Assembly (NCBI GenBank): GCA_000469685.2
Contig: LS997567.1
Location: 2,426,663 to 2,490,662 of the forward strand
Source of the DNA: Haemonchus contortus
Taxonomy: Eukaryota > Nematoda > Chromadorea > Rhabditida > Trichostrongylidae
Length of the DNA: 64,000 nucleotides
Direction of reading: 5' to 3'
Both the position numbers and the translations under genes were made by a program. Under the pieces are notes generated by a model that searched no databases, had not been told where the DNA came from, and worked only from the letters and a program-made list of their open reading frames with translations. Shown in pieces: positions 12,451-26,100 of this stretch. Every line of letters starts with the position of its first letter. The first letter of the stretch is position 1.

Positions 12451-13190
12451 AGTTCCAAGCGAGGCGTTCAAAAAACGGGTTAAAGTTTCAGCAATCAGGA
12501 CCAAGGCATTGTGCAGTTAAAATGTCTGAGAAAGTTGGGCTCCTTAGATGGTTCATAAGTATGCACAAACAATATGAAGGAAGGAAAATTTAAAATTGGT
12601 CAATAACAAGCGGAAATCGATGGATGAGACAAACCATCTAAGGGAACAATAGGAAGCCCGTTGAAAGACATCAGCGCTGAGAGCCTTAAGAGCCCGAGTT
12701 TTTACGAATGAGCGGGGTGTGAAAAACGGGATTGAGTTATAACAAAAGCTGAGTCTTCTAGACTTTGAGATAATGAAAAGTTAGAGGTCGATCCAGCTCG
12801 GCCCCTGTGGTCCGGCGCCGATGTGTAGCACACAGAGTACCCACTGTCCTGAATGATGAGGAGAGTTGAGTTTTGCGTTGAGCTTGCTCCTTGCTTTTGC
12901 CATTCTCCTCTTTCGATTTTTGGAAATTCGGGTTCCCAAGGCTCTCAGCGCTGATGTCTTTCAACGGGCTTTCCATAGTTCCCTTACATTGTTGTCTAAC
13001 TTCCGATTTCCGTTTGTCATTGACCGATTCCCCTATTGACTTATCTTTTCTTCAACTCGCATGCACATACCTATGAAGCATCTGAGGATTCCAACTTTCT
13101 CAGCCATTCCAACTGCACAATGCTTTGGTCCTGATTGCTGAAATTTTAACCCGTTTTTTGAACGCCTCTCTCGGAATCCGCTTAAGCATC
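12445..13190. mobile_element. Foldback (long inverted repeat) element
   Basis: The left arm (about 12445-12697) and right arm (about 12933-13190) are reverse complements over about 250 bp with scattered mismatches and small gaps. Shared words include CGTTCAAAAAACGGGTTAAA, TTTCAGCAATCAGGACCAA, GCATTGTGCAGTT and AGCCCGTTGAAAGACATCAG. The spacer is about 235 bp. No transposase frame is present, so this looks like a non-autonomous DNA element or two inverted copies of one repeat. The open frames over it are by-products of the repeat. Confidence 0.75.
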
Positions 13191-16100
13191 TCCTTTGTCA
13201 ACTGTGACTGGTTCTTATGAAAGCGTCGGCCAAGCTTTTTCGTCTATCTGATGAAGCATTTTTCGGCTAAAGTGCTCAGTAGGACGACAAATGTAACTCA
13301 AGTGCGGCGCTCAGCATCAGTCCGAAATCTTAATCCTGACACGATGTCTCATGTTTCGCATGTGAATTTCGCACTTTTTGCCCACAGACGAAGGCAGTCG
13401 AAAATTCCCTCGAGATGGACCCGCCTCGACTATTGTCGTCCCTGACGTACGTATTCAGTTACATCCCGTAACGTAGTGCCACCATCACCTATACATTTCG
13501 TACTATCTTCGTCTTCTGACATCTACACAGTCCTTAGAGGCATAGTTCACGATGGAATGGTTTCGGAGGTTTCCCGCCAGAATGCATCTGTGGCCCTCAA
13601 TAATAGTAGGCCGTTGTCGGGCCGAAAAACGGGCTGGGCAGGGCCTAACAAGAGCTCCAGAACCGGCTTGGCCGATGCAAACCCTGGAGTGGCCGTGTTA
13701 TGCCGGCCTTGTTATAACTGCACTATTCACAGGACGAGATGAATAGTACGCTTGAATGAGAGCCACCCAGACGGCCATCTCGTACAACCCCCTTTCTTTC
13801 GACTTTTTGAAGTCTTATATTTTTGAAATTCCAACAATTTTTGCGCTTTCTTTGCCACCCTTGCTTTATTCTGCATTATGGCTTACTTATTTCACTTGAA
13901 ATAGATACCTTGAAGTTATCGTGAGCTGTGCCTTCAACTTTCTTTGTAGGTGGGGGCATGTACCACAGGCTCATGGAGTGATCCGAGTTATTTACCTCCG
14001 TACAGCCTGTCTTGACTGGGAATTGTGACAGGTCTGTATCACCTGCATGCGGCTGACTGACTGACTGTTCTTGCTAATTTCACCATTCGCACAAGTCGAC
14101 TTTGAGCCATCCATTCCGGTCTTGTGCAAGTCGTCTCCATCGTTGGTCTGTGCTGCAGGTAATCCTGTGAAGTGGAGAGAGTATATTCGTTTGGTACTCA
14201 TAAGTAAACATTGCTCAGCCTTCCGGTTTTCGTTTTCCGCAAAATGCCGTTCTTATCGCCTTTAAAATGTACGGTACTGAAGTTAACGAGAAGCGCTGTG
14301 CTGTGTGACGAACTCGGGCTAACCCCTGAGTGTACGGTAGCTGCTTTCTGGTCAACACAAATTCTTTCAACTACCGGTGGTTATCCGTTACATGAAATCC
14401 TGATCAAAAACGATCCCTCACGATTCACCGCTTTTATCTCCGATCGTTTCCGTGTCGATACTGAAGAATAGAGTTGAAGCGTCAAAACAATGTTGATCTG
14501 GACACGCCATGCATTCCGCTTCAATTTTGAATCGCAGTAGTCAATGTGCTTTTGACCAGTACAGTGCCGCGAAAGGTCGAACGATAACTAACTGTTTTTT
14601 CGGAGGGATCTGTTACCAGCTTGAGGGTCTCGGGCAAGTCTTCAGTGACGAAAGTGGAATTCTACCTGGACTAGGGCTAACAACTGCAAATGGTTAGCCT
14701 TCTTATTCAATCGATAGCGTCCTAATTTATTTTTGGTGATGAAACCGTGGTAGCCCCATTCATTTGATACAAAAAATGCATTCAAAAAGTTCAACTGTAT
14801 AGTCAAGCTCTCTTTGCTCTTTTGTCCTTTCACCTGCAAATTTGGACAGAAAAAACTCCATTTACGGCCTATATTCACGTATATTCGACCAGTACTCTGA
14901 AAACGGATTGTGTGCCTACCCCATACTTGCCTACTTCAGCCTTACTAGTAGTTACTGCTTTTGAGATCGACTAATTAGGTGTAAAGGTCGCACTTGTCCA
15001 ATTGGTCATTTATGAAATGGTTGGCGAAGTCTTTGTGTGAAAAGGCAGGCATATGGATTGACCTGTTTTGACAACTCTTACGTCCTTACTTCATCTGCAG
15101 CAGTCAACTTAAAGCCCAAGAAAAATTTTAAATGATTAAAATAAATTGTATTTGTCTTTGAGCGTTTGGACACTGGCCAAGCCAAAAATCATTTTTTTAT
15201 CAAATAGTACGGTACTCCTGATCATGTCCATCCCAGATCACACCCGGTGGATCGATCATTATTGTTTCAAGACCTCTACTCTGCTAATCGATTGCATTCA
15301 TTTACTTTCGGTTTTATTTTCAAAGTTGTTTTTGAGATTGATTTTCGTATTCCCCGTTCATTCTGCTGGCTCAGCTGTTCATGAAATTAATTATCCAAAG
15401 CCGCCGTTACTCTCTACTGCATTCTCACCCATCTCTCCTTCTATATGGCCATACTACTGCATTTCTGTTTACGATATTTAGCTGTCGCCTCAGGGGATTT
15501 TTCATTTAGAATACTACTGGAATATCCAATTGGTTTACTATACACTTGTTATTCAGAGTGCCATCAGGAACTTTACTCGAACCTCCAGAAAATCCATATT
15601 ACATCCAATGATATACAAGAAAATTTTATTCAGTCGATAGAGGGGAGGTGACCAATTCACGATGAAAATAGTCTAATCATGGGAAATTCCCGTTCCTTTT
15701 CTGAACACTGATTATAATCTCTTAAAACTTGTAAAATAACTTGTAAAATCGGATTCTACAAACAAACATTTTCGAAGCTTTTTTCTGAATTTCATTCGTC
15801 TTATAGACTGCTTCGAAAATAAAGCAGAGCTCGGTCTCGCTTCAGGGTTTCGAGCTGCGCCGTGCACATGCTTTCTACTTGAAATTTATAGGAAGCTTGA
15901 AAGCCCGTCCTTCAGGTCTATTCGGCAATTGGCAAAGGTTGAAATATGTTCAAATCGGCTCTGTTCCCTTAACGAACATGTTCAGAATTACTTATTCGAC
16001 CCATGGGGTTTCCCTTTCACGGGAGGCCCCCGATAACACGCAATATATCTTTCCTAGATAAGGCTTTTGATATTTAGGCATGTTTTTCCTTGCTCCCTTT

Positions 16101-19100
16101 AGTCGCCGTCCGAATCGGATCGAACAGAATTGACATGCTCTTCGTACTGGTATTTGGATTAATTCGTCTTATGGCTTATACAGAATTTGCAGTACTTTGT
16201 AGCTTGTCCGTCAGAGATTTGCAACGTCCTCCTTAAAATTATTGTGCAAAAAATGTTGTTTGGCGCTTGTTTGACGAGTAAATCTTGTTCACCGGTAAGA
16301 CAAGTGTCAAAGTCCAGTGTTTTTGCGTGTCAGTTGAACTTGCAGAGAAAATCCCGAGCTGGGAACATCAGTTTCACCCAAGAGAGCTATTTAGTCTATA
16401 CCCACCCTGATATCTTCCTTTGGGAGGAAAGGATCGGATTGAAAAGCAGTCGACGAGGTTTATACTATCGGAAATCGGAAGAGAAAGTAATGCGGCGGCA
16501 TTTGAAACGGTATGTACCTGGCGCCGCTTCACAGCCTCATTTATTTGCGCTGCACTTCGCTTCTATTATTTATGCACTTAGAGCAGATTAGCTCGGTAAA
16601 CACAGCAATTTAGCCAAAAAATGGCAGATTTGCATATATTTAGGTGCAATTCAAGTAGAACAGTCTAATTGCAGTTTTCCTAGTGATCATCCATTTCACT
16701 GGCTCAGCTTCTCGTTCTTTAGTCATCTTCCTTGCTGACCAATCTCGTGCTACCTTGAACTATGTATTCGTACCTACCATATTAAGTACTACGGTAGTCT
16801 AACTGGAGTTTAAAAAGTGAGAAAGCTCTGTTGGCTTCAATTAGAGCCACTGAGTTGAATGGGGTTTAGCCAAAATAGGGAAATGGTGACCCAGGAGAAG
16901 TGGGAAGTCACCACTCTCACGGGCCAAAGCTTAGCCAGTGGATCTGAGCTCAGATCGAATTCCTTTCAGGTTTGCCTGTCTGTCTGTACTTCATTCCTCT
17001 TTTGGCCCGATCAGTCGACGTCAAATTTTGTTGGAGGTTTAAGAGCGTTGTCCTGAATTCCACTGCACTAGAAGCTGTTTTTAATCACTGTTCAAGGACT
17101 ACTTCAACCTCTACTGGAAGTCAGATGCGTGGCGTATACCAAAACTGAACTGAGCAGTGTCAGATACTTCGTTTTCTGTCTCTAAATGATTCGGCTGAAC
17201 ATACACCTTCAATTTTTTCCATTTTTTGAGTATTGCATGGGTGCATGGCGCATACCCGCAACTTTTGAATCCTACAGGTTGTTCCCATAGTTACTTCACC
17301 ATACGATTGGCCTAAGAAAAAATCGAGCTGTGAACTCTGTAACTGTCGAAGTCAGGGAACCTGAAGGAACTTTTTTCTACTGCTCGACTCTGTTTGATAT
17401 TTTCTTATAGAGTTCTCTACTCTCCTTTTTCTACTATATCGTCATCCTCCGCCAATTTTGCTGATAGAGGACGTCTGTGATTACTATGTATATACACACA
17501 AGGTGTGGGCGCAGCTGTAAGTACATATAAGTAATTGCTTGGATTGAAGAAATGTTCAGCCATGCGACTACTAGGCCTTGAATTTTTTCCCATCACACCA
17601 GTGCCATCATTTCTTGGAATTCTCTTAATATTAATGTGAATCTCATTTTGCAGCAGCTAGAATTATTCCGTGGTTGAATGAATAGAACAGCCGGACTCGT
17701 GACAGTTGGCAGAGTTCCAAGTATGTACCAATACTTCACAAGTCTTTTTGCTCTCAGTTGCTCTATGTCGAATAACTGGGTGGGGTCCAATCAACTGATG
17801 ACAAAACCTTAATTGTTTAAGTGGTTGTCCTCCCTCGTAACTGTAAACAAGCCGTGTGGTTCTTGAAAGTTTCCTTTGAAACAAAACACTCATGCTACTT
17901 TCCTTCCTCGTTTATCTGTGGTAGATCAAACTATTTCTTGAATTTCTAGCTAATCAATGATTAACTTTCCGCTTTATTTGTTTGCTACATCTTTATTTTT
18001 ATCCAATTTTCCTGATAATCATGGGTTCGGATCGAATTCGGACCATGAGCAATCAAGGGCTCTTCATCAATCAGTCCTGTTTCAGGATAGGCATGAGTTC
18101 GAGTTTCGAATGGTTTCTCTCAGGACGTGCACAGGACAGTTGGTTTGTAAAAATTTTGCCGTTTCAACCGAGTTCGGCTTCAATTGGCTTCATGAGAACG
18201 ATAAAGACCTCTGCTCAGGCCAGTTGAAACAATGAGTAGTTTAGTATGTCATCTAAAAGTAAAGGCTACATAGAGCTAATAAGAGTTGCTTCTGCACGAG
18301 CTCGAAAAATGGTTCCAATTTCTTGCCACTGCGTGGACTAACTCATTACTTAACTAACCACTACCAAATTGAACATGTCAGATTAACCTGGTAATCTGTA
18401 GGATCCTGATTACTGTTCCTCTTTTAAATCGCCTACAACATTTTCGCTGCACAACGCTCAAAAAAATTTGAGTGGGTCCATTGCTTTTGAGATGATTAGT
18501 GGATAAAATGAGAATAGCCGATGAAATGTTGTCCTCTCCATTGGTGGGTCACTTCTCTGAGTCTGCAATTATCCAATGGGAAGTGCTCTATGATCCTTTC
18601 GACTCCGCCCACTTACTTGGCTTTCCTTTGCTTTCAAATAATGATAGCAAGTTATTCTAGAGAGCTTCCAGTTCATTTTGTGAAACCATGAAGACATGCT
18701 TCATGGACTCGTGCATACTGGTGCGCACAGTTGTACGAAATTTATTCCGTTATTCGAAGCCTGTATACTCTCTTTATGATTTTTGTATTAAGGAGACCCA
18801 CTAGAATAAAGGCGTCCGGTCCCCTCTACAAAGATGTGAATCTGTCCATATCTGCTCGCCCTGTTTTGAGAATAGGGGTGCGAGGGAAGAGGGTAGCTCA
18901 GGAAGTGCTAAAGACTGCAACTGAATGGCGCCCTGACTTTAAAGGGTTCGAAAAGCTTTGATTTATGAAAGTATAATAATTAAACATGGGTGTTCATACT
19001 TCGATGTAGAGGCCAGAGTTTTGGTGGTTCTCGAAAAGAAAAGCTACCGTTGGCCACGTGATTCGTTCATCAGATTGGAGCATCGGGGGCATTTTCCAGC

Positions 19101-20049
19101 TCTTTTTATTGGGTCACATAAAAACCAACCAATCAGAGGTGTTCCAGGGTAACGTAGCTCGACCACCAATTTGCATTGTTCTCAGAGTATCAATTACTTC
19201 TGGAGGATGCTAAGTTTCCTACAAAAAATTAGTTCAAGGACGCTCGCTCACGCTGTCCGGCCGGCGGTTTTTTTCTTTTTCCTTCTAGAAAAAGGCTTCG
19301 AGTGTTCTGCAGGTTTTGATAGTCGTAGAATTATTTTTAATAATTATTTTTTTGCTTCTAGATATCGTTTTATTCTGCCAATTTTTTCTCGGATGCAAAG
19401 GCGGTCTATGAGTGCCGCATGGGAGTAATCGGGATGGCTCTATGATAGCACAATTTCATAGTCGTCGGTCATTTTTCATTTTCTGTCAAGCGTAGACATC
19501 AATATTATAAACGACGTAGCGGACGGCCTTGTCAGATATGAGCAAATATGTCTGTTCGAGATGTCAGGGATGCTAGGGGAGTGGGAGGGGGAAACGAAGG
19601 GAGTGAGTGGTATTAGTGAGGATGGGAATGTGGGGAAAACGCGACGCAATGGACGGTGACAAGCTATCTGATCTGACATGAATCGTATCCCGAGTGACAC
19701 ATCTCCGACGAGCTGCTGCTTTATGCATCAGTTCGCTTCGTTTTCATCCCGACACTTCTCGTCTCAACACATCAGCCTCACTTATGAGCTCGTTTTTCCC
19801 TTTCATCTACCTACTGATCCGTTCTCTTCGATACCGTAGGCCTCACTGGTGCCATCCTCACTTGATTCATATAGAAGACAGGCTAGAGCAGAACACATGC
19901 TTGAGAATTTGTTACAGGCGCCGTCAAGAAGTCATCCTTCTCTTAGCCATGCGACTAGAAACCTAAGGAGTAAGTAACCAAGACGAAGTTGAAGCTCAAA
20001 GCAGTCACGAAAAGCCAGAAGGCTCACGAGAACTGCTTGGAATTTCATA
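13191..20049. other. Intergenic stretch without a recognised gene
   Basis: No family motif was found on either strand. The longest frame, 16187-16591 (134 codons), has no recognisable domain. Present here are one reverse copy of the 12-mer (CGGAAATCGGAA at 16469), ACTAGT-type words (14942), a CCAAT palindrome near 18539-18578, and fragments sharing GGAAGTCNNNTGCNTGGCG with the SINE-like family near 17110 and 17235. Confidence 0.45.
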
Positions 20050-20135
20050 CTTTTTACGGCAGTCAGTTAGTAATTGAGAATTACTTGAGATAGCAGTTTC
20101 ACAGAGTTACAATTACTAAGCGCTGCCGTAAAAAG
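20050..20135. mobile_element. 86-bp element with 13-bp perfect terminal inverted repeats
   Basis: CTTTTTACGGCAG (20050-20062) and CTGCCGTAAAAAG (20123-20135) are exact inverse copies around an AT-rich centre containing GTAATTGAGAATTACTTG. Size and structure fit a small MITE. No clear target-site duplication is visible. Confidence 0.6.
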
Positions 20136-23100
20136 GAAAGTGCTAGAAGCGCCCTGATGCTGGCGCTGCTGAGTAGCGCTCTGATTGGTGGGTTATCGAG
20201 CTGTTCTCGGACTACACGGAAATCTAGCCAATGAGGGAGGTCTCAGCGTGGACGTGCCACCGCTTCCAATATGCGGTGTTCCTAGGGTACCAGTTGCTTT
20301 AAATCGTTCTGAAAGGCACTACTACCACTTCCAGAAATGATTCCTCCATGGTGGGTTGTCAAAGCTGTACAGATAGCAATTTGGCTTTCTTCGTCTCATA
20401 TAAATTTTCAACTGCTTTGTAACTTTCTGGATAGAAATTGATAGTCAGAAAGGGAGTACTTCCCCGCTTGTTGAGTTTACAGCTTCGATCTAATGCTAAA
20501 GGCCACTTCTACAAGCATCCGGAACCAGAGTGCACATGTGCGTGCAAAAATGATTTTTACCCCCGACGTGTACATAATGGTGGTTATTTCAATTTATCAT
20601 AAAGTATGTCATTCAATACAATATTTCCAAATGGTTCGGGAAGATGGCCTCTTTGCCTGTCTGAGCCCTAGACAACGTTCTCGAAATAAACAAGAAAGAG
20701 CTCTGAGAAACCTTCATATTTTCTATCTTTTCGGCACTTGGGGGCAAAGACTGAAGAGCAGAACCGACTTAAGAAAGGAGACTCAGATGAACTTGACCGC
20801 TGTCGTTATAGGCTTATTTAGAGATGAACCTGTATGAGTAAGAGCATCAGCTCGAGACTTATTGTTAGGTAGAGGCGAACGTGTTGTCGTTGTTGGAGTG
20901 AGATAAATTTCAGGACCCTTCACCCGTCACCTTTCTATTTACCCTCTCATTACATCAGGTATAAATAAGTTGTTCTGTAAAATATGTTGAAGGTCATCCT
21001 TCGCGACAGAACATAGCAATTTACTCATTGATTGACGCCTTTTCCTAAAGTTACTTATTGAATCAAATGAGCCCTCAGTCACGGGTAACCACAGCATACA
21101 AGTGTTTTGGCTAGAAGTTCAATAACAATGTAACTTTGGGTATATTAGTAGTGACATAACTCTCTGGTAAAGAAACAATTGGCCCAGTAGACAACGACTT
21201 GCTCCGGTTATCCGGATAGATCTGGTTCTGTCACCGGTGTTAGCGCTTTCGAACTGGTACAACCTCCCTCAGGAAAGGAGCTTCAACATGGCAACTCAAG
21301 CTTTCATTCTAATTCTGGAACCTCACCAGTGTCTAAAATTACATCTTCATCATTTATTCTCTATAGGAATGATGAAGAATTCCCATATGTGTCTGAGAAG
21401 TCTCCGTGTAGCCGCGTACTACGGTAGAAACTGAATAGTTCATGTTATCTAAATGAAACGTCTGTCACATCGTAGATTAATCCACTTTTTATGTCTGCTT
21501 TGCAACCAACATCTTCAAGATGTCCATGTAGCTTTGCAGGGCCACATTGACCATGTCATTTGTCTCGATCTGAAGTTACCCCGAGACAATTACTTACTTA
21601 TTGGCATTTTAAAATGGCAACGATCTGCTAATGAAGATGTTTCTACAGTGAATGGCGTGAGTGGCGCTAACATGAAATTCCATTAGGAGGCCGAAAATTG
21701 AAGAAGGATGCGTCTCCAGTTGCCAATTGACACTTCTAGTGGCCCCCTACAGCTGATGCTTTTATTAGCCAGCGATCGGTTGACCACTAGGGTGAATTCG
21801 GCAGCACCAAACTTCAAATCCATCGAAAAAACAAATGGCCGAAAGATAGGACTGCTGGCGTTATCCTTTCGTTCTTTGCGATGCGCCATGCTTCGAATTT
21901 TATTCAAAACGCTATGGTATTTGGAAGCGATACCAAGTACCTGCACTATAGCTGATATCGTCTAGTTGAAATATCAGTCAGTATTTTATCTTAACTGAAA
22001 GAAGTGCATTTTGTTTACATTCCCAGGGCGTGAGAGAGCAAGCTGTCTCTGAAGAGATTCGATCTTGAAGCAAATCATCAGATCATGATCATTTGTGTGC
22101 ATCTAGTCAACTGCCCTATACCTAAGTAAGGTGAACATGCGTTACAAGTAAGGAGTTTACTCTCTAGGTTAGGCTTTACTTTTCATCGAATTTTGCTCAG
22201 CTTGTAGTAGTTGGACTGAGAAAAGGGCAGCCCTGGCGTGATGACGACAACAATAAAAATGCGTTAATCACTAAATTGCGTCATGAAATTAAAGTGGACG
22301 AAAATGAATTTGTATAGTAGCGTTTCGACGACCAAATTTTGATGTTTGATGTTTTCAAACTAGTTTTGCTTAATTTTTTAAAGTTTTCGTTGTTTTCCTT
22401 ACAATTCTCTTTCGAAACGGAACGGAGTTCTGAGATTTTCCTGAGAGTTAGTGGTGCTTTGTATTCTTCAATAGGACTCCTGTCGCACCTGCATATAAGG
22501 GGGGGGGGGAAGTAAAATAAAAGTAACTCGCTGTATGATCTAGAAAGAGTACGGTAGTTGGAAGCAAATGGACATTTAGGCTTTTAGGCCTATCGTTAGT
22601 TCATTATCCTAACACATATCGTTTGCACTCCCAAATATGTATGTCGCCTCTTTGATGAGTAGGTAAAGGTAATAGGGTGTAAAGCAGAAGATTGTTAATA
22701 TTGATAGGTTGTCAAGTAATTCATTACTAAATTCCATGCACAGGTTCTCAGAAGCAGAGCTCGTTAATTTGGTAGCTGCTTAAGGTGGGGTGGGGCAAAA
22801 ACAAGAAGCGCTGAGGCCCCTCTTGTAGTCGAAAGATCGGTTTTCGGATTCGATCGTGTCTCGAGTTGTAAGCCATTTGCTCTTTACATCAACCTATCGG
22901 TACCATACTATTCGAATACAGTAATAATGAGTTGTACATTATTCATTACATTACAACGGTTTCCAAAAGCTTCCTTTCAAGGAGAATACACTATCAAATG
23001 ACGCAGAGGTTTTGAAAGGAAATCGAAGCCGTGGCGTAATCCCATTCGAGTGGTCAACTGGGTCAGGCTCTGATAAGCGGAACAGGGATAGATTTTGCTG

Positions 23101-26100
23101 TTTAATTTGTTGCGCAATTCACATGGTACTTTGAATTGTGCAATTTGTGCATCCACGGACCAGAATTCACCTTAGACGAGGTATACGTCGAGGTGAGCTC
23201 TTTTGGCTTCTGTCTCAACCCGTTCTCTCCAGTCTCATTCCCCGATTCAAGGTGGCCCCCAAATGATTAGTATAGGCCGACGTTTGTTGGGTATTTCGAT
23301 GTGAAAGCGCTTCCTAAAGGGCAAATCCCGAGCCTATCAAATCCTGCCGACAAAAACCTTATAGCTTGCCCTTAGGCATTAACGGTCGTGTTTGCAGAGG
23401 CCTGAAGTCGACGTCCATCGTATTTCGCCGCCCGCCGATTGTCTCCTTTTGACTGCTTCTCATCTCATTGTGATTGTCCCAAGCATCCTAGTCAGTCTTC
23501 CAAGTCGGGCCTCAAGCGACAATGAGCGATTATTGTCATGGAAATCGCCATCGCCATCATTGGGACGATCTTCGTGGATTAGTGTGGTCTGACACTTTCC
23601 ACATGCTCACAGACGTCATGTGCATCGTCGTCCTGCCCTCCGCTGCAAATCCTGTTTGCCCTTCGGTTTGGAGACCGATCGATAACCATTTCTTGTGTTT
23701 TACTTGTTATCAGAGTAGTTTCTCACCGATTCCCATCATTCATTGATGTCGAACAATTTCTCCCAAGGAACGGAAGACGAAGCGTTTCGTGATTGCCATC
23801 GCTGGAGCTTCGAAATTACGGCCATTGCCGAAATCAAATGTATGCAGCATCTCATCCGTGAACGGAGCTAACGGCCCCCTTCTTCTTGTCCACCCTACCA
23901 TGACGTACCTCACCCACGAGCTGGCCCATCGACTTCTTCCCTATTGGAGAGGGTCCGAGGGGGATGAGTCATCGTCGTAATTCCAATTCTGTCGCATGCC
24001 GCCTACAGCTCATCGGTGAAAAGCTGTAACTATGCAATGTTACGCTCATCCGGCATCGTCCATCGGTGCCGTCGCATTTTCGTCCTAATAAAAGCCCATC
24101 GAATTTGTCCCCCGAGAAATTACCCGCTTCAGGCTCGGCCTCTTTCGGTGTGGGAGATCGTTGGCCTAATGTTAGCGGTACAAATCGAACGGACGTGCTT
24201 GCAAACAAATATATACACCTCATGATATCGTCATTCTCACGCTCTCTTTTCTTTCCGTCCCTTGGGCTTGATCGAAAGCCCACCTCTGGCTCTCTCTGGT
24301 GCTGTCGTCGGTGGTATACGTTTTCTCGGCTGAAATACTGGATGCAGGCATTATGGGGACGGGGAATTGCGAAAGTCGTTAGTTAAAACAGTCAATTGAC
24401 TTTCAAACGGCGCCTGTCACATTGTCCGAGTTGTCTTGCTGCGATCGGGCCATTTGAGGTGTAATATATGGCGGTCTTGTCGGCTTCAAGATGATTACTG
24501 CACCACCGCAACTTCCATGGATTACTACTCTCTAGAGTTGAGCAGTAAAGTAACCATTGAGTACAGAATAATGTATTCGGAGGAAAGCAATGGCATGAAA
24601 GTGATGTGACTGGACGTTTCGGACGATTTATGCTCGATATCCGCTCTGACCAAGTTCCATTATGTAATTACTAGTCATTAACTGAGACACTTAAGTGAAG
24701 GTCTACCGCCCCCGGCTCCTTTCGAGCCTGATGTTTTTCATTCATTTCTAATTAGTCGGCTGTTCGTCTCCTCCTCCTCCCACGTACACCATCCCAATGG
24801 GTTTCCTGGCCAGACGCTCATTCCGGAGATTACGTTTTTTCTTTGTGATTGAAATCGAGTACAGTAATGTGCTCCTCCTACTCCTCCAAGAGGGCAAGAT
24901 GTCACGCTTCTTCCCCTGGTGGTCCCTATCCCTGGCTGAAAGTGCTGACCGGGTTTGTCATGCTCCACCATAAACATGGGTGATTCTGAAGGCAAATAGA
25001 CCCATGCCGGAGATATCGTGGCTGTTTTACTTGATGGCTTTAGATGGTAATAACTCGTAACCCCATCAGTGCACTTAAAATGACAAGAACAGCAGGGCAT
25101 TTCGTGAGTTGATGAGAATTTCAGCCTAGCAGGAGGCTCACTTTTAGCTGCATGACGTTAGGCTCATTTTCTCGCCGACTGAGCTGCTGCTGCTCACATA
25201 TTGGACTCTATATGACCTCAACGTTATCTAGGGGCTCAATAATTGCCCACCCCCTTTCCGTTTAGTTGCATCTGAGGCTTTTCGTAATAAAAACTAACAA
25301 AATATTTTGATGTGTGAGATTTCTTCCGATGATATTTATGCAGATGAATTCAACGATTGCGATTGATACGTGAAGGAATTCATTTTTACAGCTCTGCAGC
25401 AGAATCGTATCGTGCTGTCCGAGATTACTGTAAAAACGAAAATCCGTAAAATTGCAATTCATTGGCGTTATTCTTTCGTAAGCCCGTCTGATTCCAGTGT
25501 TGACGGTGTCCTTGTCTCGCAATGGCAGCTTTGTTCGCTTTTCGCATTCCGATTTCCGACAACGGCAACAATGACCTTCACATAATAAATGGCTTGGTGG
25601 TAAGCCATCAAAACAGTACTCTTGTTTTTGATTACCGCACACCATATGTGTGGTGCTTACCAGTTCTGAGCAGGGTAGAGCGTAGGGTGTTTTGGGTAGC
25701 CCTGCCGCCACGGTTCCTACCCCTTCCGACCCCGATCTGACTTTACTCCCAAACTCCTTGGATTTCAAATTCCATTTCACTTTTTCGGGGTTAAAAGGCT
25801 GCATTCTCATCCAAAAAGTGGTTTTCTATTACTCCATATCAAATCCTTTCCAAATCCATTTCGAATGGACTTTATCCTCCATCCATTTTCAGACCGGACA
25901 ATGCACTTTGGGATTTCCGAGACGTAAGGTCCCCTTCCTGTTCTGGTTTCGAATATCTTTGTACACCTGTTAGGAGGGTTCTATGAATAACGAAAAGTCT
26001 TGAGAGGCTTTTCAGTCCATCAAGGACTTTGAAATCGCTTTGAGCCAAAATCCTGTTTTCTTGTTCTTTCCTTTCGACCTTGACAGAGACCTATCCAGGC

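Noticed and set aside
16187..16591. 134-codon plus-strand frame
   Set aside because: No recognisable domain, no convincing acceptor or donor, and residue use looks random.
25262..25810. 182-codon minus-strand frame, longest in the window
   Set aside because: Length is close to what chance predicts for 64 kb in six frames at this base composition. It shows no motif, no splice context, and overlaps a copy of the dispersed 12-mer.
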